A stretch of DNA of 64,000 nucleotides from Pseudonocardia nematodicida (lineage in GTDB: Bacteria > Actinomycetota > Actinomycetes > Mycobacteriales > Pseudonocardiaceae), in the NCBI RefSeq assembly GCF_040105385.1, contig NZ_JBEDNQ010000001.1:124001-188000 (forward strand). Direction: 5' to 3'. Below are positions 1 to 7,863 of the stretch, in pieces. The notes beneath the pieces were generated by a model. That model did not search any database. It was not told the DNA's origin and saw nothing but the letters and a program-made list of their open reading frames with translations. The position numbers were made by a program, and so were the translations under genes. Position 1 is the first letter of the stretch, and the number at the start of each line of letters is the position of its first letter.

Positions 1-369
1 GGGTTCACCCGTGCCCGCAGCATCCTGGAGAACCACCGCGGGGTCGACCTGCTGCTGTGTGCCAGCGACGTGCTCGCGGTCGGGGCGTGGGACTACGCCC
101 GGCACGCGGGGCTCTCGGTCCCCGGCGACCTGGCGATCACCGGGTTCGACGGGACCGGTCTCGCCAGCGCGGGCCCGCTGCAGCTGAGCACGGTCAACGC
201 GCCGCGACGGGTGATGGGCGAGTGCGCGGTCACGATGCTCATCGACCGGATCGAGGGCGCCGACGGGCCGCCGGTCCGCCGGATGCTGCCCTACGAGATC
301 GTCCTGCGTGCGTCGACCGAACCGGACCGGAGCGGATCCCCGGTCCGGTCCGGCGACGTGGCCGGCTGA
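1..369 (+). CDS. LacI-family transcriptional regulator, C-terminal fragment
   Basis: Only the last 122 codons are in the window; the frame is already open at base 1 and the start lies to the left. The visible part is the end of the periplasmic-binding-protein-like effector domain of LacI/GalR repressors: the stretch around VPGDLAITGFDG is the typical strand-loop region, followed by the LSTVNAPRRVMGE segment that usually precedes the last helix. The DNA-binding domain is not visible. The gene converges on the two dehydrogenase genes and ends 12 bases before the first of them. That position makes it a plausible repressor of that cluster, and a perfect palindrome of LacI-operator type lies at the cluster's promoter (3975-3999). 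The regulatory link is inference. Confidence 0.85.
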   Translation, partial: GFTRARSILENHRGVDLLLCASDVLAVGAWDYARHAGLSVPGDLAITGFDGTGLASAGPLQLSTVNAPRRVMGECAVTMLIDRIEGADGPPVRRMLPYEIVLRASTEPDRSGSPVRSGDVAG

Positions 370-381
370 GTCGCTGTCTCG

Positions 382-1161
382 TCACCGCTGCAGCTCGCTC
401 GGGGCGAGCCGCAGGTCACCTGCGGTGATCCCGCCGTCCACCGGGATGACCTGGCCGGTGACGAACCGGGAGTCGTCACCGAGCAGGAACCGGATCACCG
501 GGGCGACGTCCTCGACCGCCCCGATGCGTCCCATCGGGGTGCGTGCCCGGACCTCGTCGGCGAACCGGCCGGACACCAGCAGCGACGCCGCCAGCGGGGT
601 CGTGATGTAGCCGGGGCTCACGGCGTTGACGCGGATGCCGTGCGGCGCCCACTCCACGGCGAGTGTCCGGGTCAGCGCGAGCACGCCCCCCTTCGACGCC
701 GCGTAGGAGGCGAAGCCCGGTGCCCCGTAGTGCGACAGCATCGAGGTGATGTTCACGATCCGGCCGGCCCGCCCCGAGGCGATCAGCCGGTCCGCGAACG
801 CCCGGCAGACCTGGAACGTGCCGTGCAGGTTGACGTCGACGACGGTCGACCAGCTCTCGTCGAGGACGTCCTGCGCCAGCTCCCGCCGGTTCAGGCCGGC
901 ACAGTTGACCAGCATCTCGGCCTCGATGCCCGCCTCGTCGAGGCGGGTGAACAGCGCCCGGACCGAGGCCGCGTCGCGGACGTCGACGTGCGCCGGCCGC
1001 ACCCGGCCCGGGAGGCCGTTCTCCGCCGTCTTCGACGCCAGCTCGGCGGCGGCCGGCTCGTCGATGCCGGCGCAGACGACGTCGGTGCCGCCGGTCGCGA
1101 GCAGCTCCACGGTGGCCGCGCCGATCCCGGTCGCGCCCCCCGTCACCAGGGCCCATGCCAT
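382..1161 (-). CDS. SDR-family NAD(P)-dependent oxidoreductase
   Basis: A classical short-chain dehydrogenase/reductase of 259 residues. The cofactor motif TGGATGIG is at residues 7-14, NCAG at 86-89, and the catalytic set N111, S140, Y153 and K157 is complete. The C-terminal end (VTGQVIPVDGG) is typical of FabG-like enzymes. I chose the ATG at 1161 because an AGGAGGAG ribosome site lies directly upstream; an open frame extends 12 codons further but has no such signal. The protein should oxidise or reduce an alcohol/ketone; the substrate is unknown. It is the last gene of the leftward set with a second dehydrogenase, an MFS importer and a dioxygenase-like cupin. Confidence 0.9.
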   Translation of the reverse strand: MAWALVTGGATGIGAATVELLATGGTDVVCAGIDEPAAAELASKTAENGLPGRVRPAHVDVRDAASVRALFTRLDEAGIEAEMLVNCAGLNRRELAQDVLDESWSTVVDVNLHGTFQVCRAFADRLIASGRAGRIVNITSMLSHYGAPGFASYAASKGGVLALTRTLAVEWAPHGIRVNAVSPGYITTPLAASLLVSGRFADEVRARTPMGRIGAVEDVAPVIRFLLGDDSRFVTGQVIPVDGGITAGDLRLAPSELQR

Positions 1162-1198
1162 GCGATCTCCTCCTAGCTCGACGTGCCGCACGGCCACG

Positions 1199-1930
1199 TC
1201 AGTTCATGTAGATGCCGCCGTTGACGTCGAGTGTGTGGCCGGTGATCCAGGCGGCGGCGTCGGAGACCAGGAAGACGACGGCGGCGGCGAGCTCCTCGGG
1301 CGTCCCCATCCGCGGGACGGGATAGGCCTCCGGTGCGTAGTCACGACCGTGCGTCATGGGTGAGTCGACCGGCCCGGGCGCGATCATGTTCACGGTGACG
1401 CCGGCGGGTCCGTACCGGCGGGCCAGCCATTTGCCGAGCGCACCGACCCCGCCCTTGGAGGCGACGTAGGCGGCGCCGGAGTTCACGCCGCCGACCCGGG
1501 CCGCGATCGAGGAGAACAGCACGAGCCGGCCGGCGCCGGCCGCGGACAGGTGCGGGAGCACCGCCCGCGAGACCGCGTACGACCCGGTCAGGTTGACGTC
1601 GAGCTGCAGGTCCCACTCCGGGCGTTCCAGGTCCTCGATCGCGGTCTCCGACACCACGCCGGCGCAGTGCACGGCGATGTCCAGACCGCCGAACTCCTCG
1701 ACGGCGCGGGACACCGCCGCGGTGACCGACGCGGCGTCGGTGACGTCGCCGTGCACGCCGACGACGGTCCCGTCCCCGGCGGCGGCGCAGACCTCGTCGA
1801 CCGGCTGCCGGTCGACGGCGAGGACCCGCACGCCGTCCCGGGCGAGGGCCAGCACGGTCGCCCGGCCGATGCCGGAGGCGGCCCCGGTCACCAGCGCGGC
1901 CCGGCCCGCGATCCCGGTCGCGCTCAGCAC
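1199..1930 (-). CDS. SDR-family NAD(P)-dependent oxidoreductase
   Basis: A second classical short-chain dehydrogenase, 243 residues. TGAASGIG is at residues 15-22, CAG at 89-91, and the catalytic S-Y-K set lies near S140/S141, Y155 and K159; the tail ITGHTLDVNGGIYMN is standard for the family. The GTG start overlaps the TGA stop of the upstream transporter gene by 7 bases, so the two are probably translationally coupled. Two dehydrogenases of the same family in one unit suggest two consecutive hydroxyl/keto conversions, or an epimerisation through a ketone, but that is inference. Reaction and substrate cannot be read from the sequence. Confidence 0.9.
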   Translation of the reverse strand: MLSATGIAGRAALVTGAASGIGRATVLALARDGVRVLAVDRQPVDEVCAAAGDGTVVGVHGDVTDAASVTAAVSRAVEEFGGLDIAVHCAGVVSETAIEDLERPEWDLQLDVNLTGSYAVSRAVLPHLSAAGAGRLVLFSSIAARVGGVNSGAAYVASKGGVGALGKWLARRYGPAGVTVNMIAPGPVDSPMTHGRDYAPEAYPVPRMGTPEELAAAVVFLVSDAAAWITGHTLDVNGGIYMN

Positions 1931-3306
1931 GAGCTGCTCTTCTCGGAGCCGGCGGCGGTGCGTGCCCGGTCGTCACCGACGGTCGCGAGGTCGATGCCCC
2001 GGGTCTCCTTCAGGAACACCGCGGCCACGAGGGAGAGCAGTGCCGTCGCGGCGTAGAACCACGAGGGCGAGAGCGGGTTCGCCGTGGTCGCGACCAGGAA
2101 CGTCGCGATGAAGGGAGCGGTGCCGCCCATCGTCGAGTTCGCGATGTTGGTGACCAGCGAGACACCCGTGTAGCGCACCCGGGTCGGCATCTTCTCCGAG
2201 AACGTCACGAACAGCGCGCTGTTGAAGATCGAGACACAGATGAAGCAGACGGACTGGGCGAGCATCGCCAGGCCGACCGATCCCAGCTGCATGAGCTGGA
2301 ACATCGGGATCGCGAGCAGCAGGCCCGCGCCCGAGCCGGTCAGCAGCACCGGGCGGCGGCCGAACCGGTCGGAGAGGTACCCGCCGATCGGCAGGGTGAG
2401 GATGCCGAGGACCAGGGCGAGGCTCGTGCTGAGGAACGCCACGGTCGGGGAGAACCCGGCCGTCGTCCGCAGGTAGGTGGCGGTGTAGACGGACGCGGTG
2501 TAGAAGCCGCCGGCGGAGAGCCCGTAGAGGGCGACCAGGTGCAGGATCGTGCGCCACGACGTCCGGACCAGGGTCTTGATCGGCAGGCTGGCGACCGCCG
2601 ACTCCTCCTTGAGGGCGGTGAACTCGGGGGAGTCGTGCAGGCTGTTGCGGATGTAGAAGCCGATCACGCCGATGACGGCGCTGAGCAGGAACGGCAGCCG
2701 CCACGCCCAGTCGAGGGCCTGCTGCTCGGTGAACAGGCTGCTGATCCCGAGGGCGACCAACGACGCGGCCAGCGAACCCAGGTACATGCCGCCCATGACC
2801 AGCGAGGTCTGGAAGCCGCGCCAGCGCGCCGGGGCGTGCTCGGACACGAAGACGTTCGCGCCGCCGACCTCGCCACCGGCGGAGAGCCCCTGCAGGCAGC
2901 GGCAGAGGATGAGCAACATGGTCGCCCAGATGCCGAGCGTGGCGTAGGTCGGCAGGAGGCCGATCAGCAGCGTGGCGCCCGCCATGAGCAGCAACGTCCA
3001 GGTCAGCGCGGTGCGCCGGCCATACTTGTCGCCGACGTGGCCGAAGAAGATCCCGCCGGGAATGCGGAGGAAGAAGGCCACCGCGAACGCGGCGAAGGTC
3101 TCGAGCAGTGCGGTGGTGGGGTCGTCGGAGGCGAAGAACTGCACGCTCAGCAGCGCGGCCATGTAGCCGTAGATGCCGAAGTCGTAGTACTCGACGATGG
3201 TGCCGAGCACCGCGCCCTTGATCACCTTGGTGGTGGACTGGCGCGGCCGGGTCCCGGAGGCGGCCGGGGAGGACCCGGGCGGGGTGGCGGAGTGGTCAGT
3301 GGACAC
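1924..3306 (-). CDS. MFS transporter of the metabolite:H+ symporter type
   Basis: A 460-residue inner-membrane protein with the twelve hydrophobic segments of the major facilitator superfamily. The loop after helix 2 has the signature GHVGDKYGRR, repeated after helix 8 as GGYLSDRFGRRP. The N-terminus is a short hydrophilic tail followed by the KGAVLGTIVEYYDFGIYG region, which is characteristic of the metabolite:H+ symporter group (ProP, KgtP, ShiA and relatives). Such proteins import small organic acids or betaines with protons. Because it sits between a ring-cleaving-type cupin and two dehydrogenases, it most likely brings in the substrate of this small catabolic unit. The start is a GTG. 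Confidence 0.9.
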   Translation of the reverse strand: MSTDHSATPPGSSPAASGTRPRQSTTKVIKGAVLGTIVEYYDFGIYGYMAALLSVQFFASDDPTTALLETFAAFAVAFFLRIPGGIFFGHVGDKYGRRTALTWTLLLMAGATLLIGLLPTYATLGIWATMLLILCRCLQGLSAGGEVGGANVFVSEHAPARWRGFQTSLVMGGMYLGSLAASLVALGISSLFTEQQALDWAWRLPFLLSAVIGVIGFYIRNSLHDSPEFTALKEESAVASLPIKTLVRTSWRTILHLVALYGLSAGGFYTASVYTATYLRTTAGFSPTVAFLSTSLALVLGILTLPIGGYLSDRFGRRPVLLTGSGAGLLLAIPMFQLMQLGSVGLAMLAQSVCFICVSIFNSALFVTFSEKMPTRVRYTGVSLVTNIANSTMGGTAPFIATFLVATTANPLSPSWFYAATALLSLVAAVFLKETRGIDLATVGDDRARTAAGSEKSSSC

Positions 3307-3396
3307 GACTGTGTATCCCGTCTCGAGGTTCGGTGACGCGGACCGGCGACGTCGCCGGGGGAGGGGCGCGCTGGACGGAGCGCGCCCCGGGGAGCG

Positions 3397-3933
3397 CTAG
3401 CGGATCAGGTCGTCGACCAGGGCGAGGTCGAGACCGACCGCCTCGTAGTGCGCGCGGGTCTTCTCGATCTTGCTGAAGACGTCCTCGATGCCACGGGTCA
3501 CGAAGTCGGCGTCCACGTACATGTAGGCGCCGGTGGTGATGAACAGGGTGATCATCTCGTTGCAGTCGGCCGGCACCTCGAGGGTGTGGATGTCGCCGGG
3601 CGGCTCGAACGCGAAGCTGCCCTCCTCAGCCCACCAGTCGTACTCGAGGTAGTGCCAGCGGCCGCGCAGGGTGAAGGCCTGCACCGCGCCCGCGTGCCGG
3701 TGCCGGGAGACGATCCCCTGCCGGCGCACCCGCAGGAGGTTGACGAACTTGCCCTCGCCCGGCTGGAACATCAGCGGGCGGAACTCGACGCCGGGGGAGT
3801 GCTCGCCCTGCGGGACCCACAGCCGTTCGTCGCAGTCCAGGTCGAGCGCCCCCGGCGTGATCATGTCGTCGACCATCCCGTACAGCCTCGGCCCGCTGTA
3901 GGGCTCGACCTTCTCGTCGGCCGGTGTCGTCAC
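3397..3933 (-). CDS. 2,4'-dihydroxyacetophenone dioxygenase-like cupin
   Basis: A 178-residue single-domain cupin. The first metal motif has H78 and H80 (RHRH), E97 lies in WHYLEYDWW, and the second motif supplies H116 (PPGDIHTL), which makes a 3-His/1-Glu iron site. The overall length and the WHYLEYDW...GSFAFEPPGDIHT pattern match the 2,4'-dihydroxyacetophenone dioxygenase family, which cleaves an aliphatic C-C bond next to a carbonyl. The true substrate is unknown. The GTG start follows GAGAGGAG. This is the first gene of the leftward unit, and a 25-base palindrome lies about 40 bases upstream. Confidence 0.8.
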   Translation of the reverse strand: MTTPADEKVEPYSGPRLYGMVDDMITPGALDLDCDERLWVPQGEHSPGVEFRPLMFQPGEGKFVNLLRVRRQGIVSRHRHAGAVQAFTLRGRWHYLEYDWWAEEGSFAFEPPGDIHTLEVPADCNEMITLFITTGAYMYVDADFVTRGIEDVFSKIEKTRAHYEAVGLDLALVDDLIR

Positions 3934-3974
3934 GGTGGCTCCTCTCGGTGTGCGCGTGTCGGGATGCGGGATGC

Positions 3975-3999
3975 TTAAACGGTTAACTTAACCGTTTAA
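3975..3999. promoter_or_regulatory. 25-base perfect palindrome, probable repressor operator
   Basis: TTAAACGGTTAA (3975-3986), one spacer base, then its exact complement TTAACCGTTTAA (3988-3999). Each arm is itself a near-palindrome around a central CG, the form seen in LacI/GalR operators. It is AT-rich in a very GC-rich neighbourhood and lies 42 bases upstream of the cupin start. It is best read as the operator of the cupin-MFS-SDR-SDR unit, with the LacI-type protein at the left edge as first candidate ligand. Confidence 0.7.
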
Positions 4000-4079
4000 T
4001 GGGACGGTAGCAGCAGCACCGCGATGCCGACAAGGTCGTGAGCGACAGTGCGGACCGGAGCTGGTGCCGAGGGCGGGTG

Positions 4080-4127
4080 CGGGCCGGGAACGCTGCCGCT
4101 TCCCGTCGGTGGATCAGTCCCGGCCCG
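4080..4127. terminator. possible terminator downstream of the CaiB operon
   Basis: CGGGCCGGGA (4080-4089) is repeated as its exact complement at 4118-4127, with a 28-base spacer. It lies just past the stop of the CoA-transferase gene on the leftward strand, where a terminator is expected. There is no T-run and the loop is long, so this is weak. I see nothing else in 4001-4182. Confidence 0.3.
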
Positions 4128-4182
4128 GGGCCGCTCGACGAGCGGTGTCCTCACCAGGGGCGGTGTCGGCGAACCGGATGTC

Positions 4183-5403
4183 TCAGACGACCTGTTCGGC
4201 GTCGGCCGCCGTGGCCACTATGCGGTCGATCATCGCCGGGGGGAGGCCGAGGTCCTCGAGGACCGATCGGGTGTCCGCACCGGCCCGAGGGGCGTGCCGG
4301 CGCAGACGTGGAGGCGACGCGGAGAACCGCGGCGCCGGTGTGACGTACCGGTACGGGCCCTCCGACGGGTGGTCGGCGTCCACCACGAGCCCGCGCTCCC
4401 GGACGTAGGGGTCGTCGGCCACGTCGTCGATCCGCAGCACCCGCTCGGCGGCGATCCCGTGTCTCGCGCAGTGCTCGATCCAGTGACCGGTCGGCTCGGT
4501 CACCAGGATCGACGACACCTCGCTCATGAGTGCGGCGAGGTTCGCGGCCCGGGCGGCGGGGGTGGCGAACCGGGGGTCGTCCAGGAGCGTCCTCCGTCCC
4601 GTCGTGCTCAGGAACCGCTCCCAGTCCCGGTGGGTGTAGGGCAGGATGCTGATCCACCCGTCCGCGGTCCGGTGCGGCCCGCGGCCTGCGGTGAGCACCC
4701 GTGACCAGCCGACCTCGCCCGCGGGAGGACGGAACGTCCCGCCGTCGAGGTGCTCGACGAGGTTGAAACCGATCATGGTGTCGACCATGGGCACGTCGAC
4801 CCACTGTCCCCGGCCCGTGCGCTCGCGGTGCAGCAGTGCGGCCAGCAGCGAGTAGGCGATCGTGAGACCGCAGACCTTGTCCGCCAGGATCGTCGGCACG
4901 AGCTGCGGGTCGCCGCCGGCCAGCCGGAAGAGGTCCGCGGTGCCCGAGGCGGCCTGCACCGTGTCGTCGTAGCCGGGACGTTCGGCGCGGCTGCTGTCCG
5001 AACCGAACGCCTGGGCGGTGCAGACGACGAGCCGGGGGTGGGCGGCCCGGAGCGAGGCGGGATCCAGCCCCATCCGCGTCCGCGACGCCGGCCGCAGGTT
5101 CATCACGACCGAGTCCGCGTCCCGCAGCAGGGCGTCCAGTGCGGTCCGGCCGTCGGTCCCGGCCAGATCGAGCACCACGCTGCGCTTGTCCTTGTGCAGG
5201 CCCAGTGCGAGCCCGCTCATCCCGTCCGAACGCGCCGTACCCCGGTGGCGGCCGACGTCGCCGCCGGGCGGCTCCACCTTCACCACGTCCGCGCCGAGGT
5301 CGGCGAGGATCGAGGTCGCCAGTGGGCCCATCACGACGCTGGACAGATCGACGACGCGCACTCCGTCCAGGGGCCCGCCGGACTCGTCGTCCGCACCGGT
5401 CAC
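4183..5403 (-). CDS. CaiB/BaiF-family (class III) CoA-transferase
   Basis: A 406-residue class III CoA-transferase, which moves CoA between acyl groups through a covalent aspartyl intermediate. The N-terminal LDGVRVVDLSSVVMGP, the segment ADLGADVVKVEPP and KDKRSVVLDL are family hallmarks. By motif alignment the catalytic aspartate is D175 in PTILADKVCGL, followed by the usual RTGRGQWVDVPM. The GTG start overlaps the TGA of the amidohydrolase gene by four bases (GTGA), so this is the last gene of the seven-gene unit from the binding protein downwards. It probably activates the acid released by the amidohydrolase. The substrate is unknown. Confidence 0.9.
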   Translation of the reverse strand: MTGADDESGGPLDGVRVVDLSSVVMGPLATSILADLGADVVKVEPPGGDVGRHRGTARSDGMSGLALGLHKDKRSVVLDLAGTDGRTALDALLRDADSVVMNLRPASRTRMGLDPASLRAAHPRLVVCTAQAFGSDSSRAERPGYDDTVQAASGTADLFRLAGGDPQLVPTILADKVCGLTIAYSLLAALLHRERTGRGQWVDVPMVDTMIGFNLVEHLDGGTFRPPAGEVGWSRVLTAGRGPHRTADGWISILPYTHRDWERFLSTTGRRTLLDDPRFATPAARAANLAALMSEVSSILVTEPTGHWIEHCARHGIAAERVLRIDDVADDPYVRERGLVVDADHPSEGPYRYVTPAPRFSASPPRLRRHAPRAGADTRSVLEDLGLPPAMIDRIVATAADAEQVV

Positions 5404-7010
5404 CGCCGGTACACCCGCCGCCCGGCCAGCCAGGTCTCGTCGACCCGCACCCGGGAGATCTCCTCGGAGGGCACGGTCAGGACGTCCCGGTCGAGGACGA
5501 CGAAGCTCGCCTCGCGGCCGGGAGCGATCGTGCCGAGCCGCGAGGGTCCCGCGAGACCGGTGAGCCGTGTCAGCCCGGCGGCCCGCGAGGTGTAGAGCAG
5601 CAGTGCCTGCGCCACGGTGACGGCTGCGTCCTGACCGATGTCCTCGCCGTTGTGGGCGCGCCGGCGCACGGCGGCCTCGACCGAGACGAACACGTCGTCG
5701 GCCTCGCTCCACGCGGTGGCCGGGCAGTCCGACGACAGCGCGAGCGCGTCGACCGCGCCGTACAGGGTCCGGACCGGATAGGCGTCCGGCAGCTGCTCGG
5801 GACGCAGGTTGCGTGCGTAGGCCGCGTACTCGGCGAAGAGGAACACGGTGTGCGTGGCGATGCCGAAGCTCATCCGGGTCGTGCGGAGCCGGTCCACCAG
5901 CTCCGGGCTCATCAGGGTGGCGTGCTCGATGCGCACCGACGGCTGGTCGGTCAGCCACGGCTCGTCGTCGCCGAGCAGGTCGACGACGTGCGCGATGGCC
6001 CGATCGCCCATCGCGTGCACGGCGAGCTGGACCTCGTTGCGCCTCGCCCAGTCGCGCGCCGCACACAGGTCGTCGTCGGTGACGGCGCGCAACCCGTGGT
6101 CGTCCGACTCGGGGTACGGGTGGCAGACCCACGCCGTGCGTCCGGAGTAGGTGCCGTCCATGAGGACCTTCACGCCGCCGACGCGTACCGGGCCGGTGCG
6201 CTCGTCCTCGGTCAGATCGGGCAGGGGAGCGGCCGGGTCCCAGCCGAGGAACAGGGCGCTACGGGGGAACGGCCGGCGCCCGGCGGCGCTGCGGTAGGTG
6301 GCCAGCGGATCCGGCAGGGCCGTGGCCATCAGGTCGCACACCCCGACGATGCCCCGGGCCAGCAGGCGCTCACCCACCGCACCGAGCAGGTCCGCGAACT
6401 CGGCCGCGGTGCGTTCCGGGACGTGCCGGGCGACCGCGTGCGCGGCGTCGCGCTCGGTGAGGATCCCGTCCGGGCGGCCCGTCTCGTCGCGACCGAACCG
6501 GGATCCCGGCGGGTCGGGCGTCGCCGCCGTGATGCCGGCGATCTCCAGCGCGCGGGTGTTGCAGACCGCCGAGTGCCGGTCCGCGCGCCACACCAGCACC
6601 GGCTGGGTGGTCGACACGCGGTCGAGGTCGCGCGCCGTGGGATGGCGGTGTTCCGGGTAGACGGCCTCGTCGTAACCGGTGCCGACGATCCAGACGTCCG
6701 GCCCGGCGCCGAGCGCGGGGTGGCACCGGAGCGTCGCGACGAGCTCGTCGACCGACCGCACCCGCGGGGGCAGGCACTCCACGGCGTCGGCGAGGGATGC
6801 CATGACCGCCGGATGGAGGTGCATGTCGAGCAGTCCGGGAAGGACGGTGCGCCCCTCGAGGTCGATCGCGCTCCGCCGCTCCGCCGGGTCGAGCTCGTGC
6901 ACGTCACCGGTCCACTCGACGAGCCCGTCGTTCACCCGGAATGCGGTCACGACACGCGACTCGTCCTCCCCGGTGAACACCTTTCCGGCGACGAAGGCCT
7001 GTCTGCTCAT
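5400..7010 (-). CDS. YtcJ-like amidohydrolase
   Basis: A 536-residue metal-dependent hydrolase of the YtcJ/amidohydrolase-3 group. The first metal pair is H64 and H66 in LLDMHLHPAVM; a later histidine lies in QLAVHAMGDRA and another in RIEHATL, and the C-terminal metal aspartate in ALSSDCPA. These enzymes hydrolyse amide, lactam or N-acyl bonds. I took the ATG at 7010, preceded by GAAGGAG, not the 58-codon longer open frame. It sits between a peptide-type importer and a CoA-transferase and probably hydrolyses the imported amide. A paralogous enzyme of the same group is encoded at 53949-55541. Confidence 0.88.
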   Translation of the reverse strand: MSRQAFVAGKVFTGEDESRVVTAFRVNDGLVEWTGDVHELDPAERRSAIDLEGRTVLPGLLDMHLHPAVMASLADAVECLPPRVRSVDELVATLRCHPALGAGPDVWIVGTGYDEAVYPEHRHPTARDLDRVSTTQPVLVWRADRHSAVCNTRALEIAGITAATPDPPGSRFGRDETGRPDGILTERDAAHAVARHVPERTAAEFADLLGAVGERLLARGIVGVCDLMATALPDPLATYRSAAGRRPFPRSALFLGWDPAAPLPDLTEDERTGPVRVGGVKVLMDGTYSGRTAWVCHPYPESDDHGLRAVTDDDLCAARDWARRNEVQLAVHAMGDRAIAHVVDLLGDDEPWLTDQPSVRIEHATLMSPELVDRLRTTRMSFGIATHTVFLFAEYAAYARNLRPEQLPDAYPVRTLYGAVDALALSSDCPATAWSEADDVFVSVEAAVRRRAHNGEDIGQDAAVTVAQALLLYTSRAAGLTRLTGLAGPSRLGTIAPGREASFVVLDRDVLTVPSEEISRVRVDETWLAGRRVYRR

Positions 7011-7062
7011 CGTTCTGGTCTCCTTCGGGGCTGCGCCGGCGACGGCAGGGTGTCGGTCGGTG

Positions 7063-7863
7063 TCAGGCGCGGATTCGGAATCCGGGCCCGCCGGGAACGG
7101 AGTCGAGGAGCCGGCGGGTGTAGTCGTCGCGGGGCGCGGTGTAGACCTGCCGGACCCCACCGAACTCGCGGAGCTCCCCGGCACACAGGACGGCGACCTC
7201 GTCGCTGACGTGCCGGACGACGGCGAGGTCGTGCGAGATGAACAGCATGGTCAGCTCCAGCTCGACGCGGAGCTGGGCCAGGAGCTCGAGCACCTCGACC
7301 TGGACCGACACGTCGAGCGCGGAGGTCACCTCGTCGGCCACGACGACCCGGGGCCGTACGCACAGCGCGCGTGCGATGGCGATGCGCTGACGCTGCCCCC
7401 CGGAGAACTCGTGGGGGTACTTGTCGGCGGACCCGGCGGGCAGTTCCACCCTCGCCAGCCACTCCTCGATGTCGGTCCGGTGGGCTCGCACGTCCGCGCG
7501 CCGGGGATCCATCGCCTCGGCCAGCGCCTGGCCCGCCGTACGCCGGGGGCTCAGCGACGAGTAGGGATCCTGCGGGACGAGCTGGAGCAACCCCGGGTCG
7601 CGACGCCGCCGGCTGGTTCCGGGAGTGAACTCCTCGTCACCGATCCGGACCCGGCCCGAGCCGATCGGCACCAGCCCGGCGAGCACCCGGGCCAGGGTGG
7701 ACTTCCCGGAGCCGGACTCCCCGACCAGGCCGACGGAGCAACCGGGCGCGATGGTGAAGGACACCCCGCGCAGTGCCTCCGTGCGGTGCGCGCCCGACCC
7801 GAGGACCACCCCGAGCCCGTCGATCTCCACGGCAGGACGCCGGACCGCGGCGGCGGTGCTCAT
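7063..7863 (-). CDS. peptide/nickel-type ABC transporter ATP-binding protein (DppF-like)
   Basis: A 266-residue ATPase. Walker A is GESGSGKST, the signature is EFSGGQRQRIAIARAL, Walker B is VVVADEVTSALD (the usual Pro after DE is Val) and the switch is FISHDLAVV. It is shorter than many DppF proteins because the C-terminal Cys-containing oligopeptide tail is missing. The ATG start overlaps the stop of the permease-ATPase fusion gene (ATGA). It would form the second nucleotide-binding site of the importer, with the fused ATPase as the first. Confidence 0.92.
   Translation of the reverse strand: MSTAAAVRRPAVEIDGLGVVLGSGAHRTEALRGVSFTIAPGCSVGLVGESGSGKSTLARVLAGLVPIGSGRVRIGDEEFTPGTSRRRRDPGLLQLVPQDPYSSLSPRRTAGQALAEAMDPRRADVRAHRTDIEEWLARVELPAGSADKYPHEFSGGQRQRIAIARALCVRPRVVVADEVTSALDVSVQVEVLELLAQLRVELELTMLFISHDLAVVRHVSDEVAVLCAGELREFGGVRQVYTAPRDDYTRRLLDSVPGGPGFRIRA

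Noticed and set aside
5139..7208. A 689-codon open frame on the opposite strand of the amidohydrolase gene
   Set aside because: It is antisense to a protein with a complete metal motif and has the Arg/Gly/Pro/Val-rich composition of a shadow frame in GC-rich DNA.
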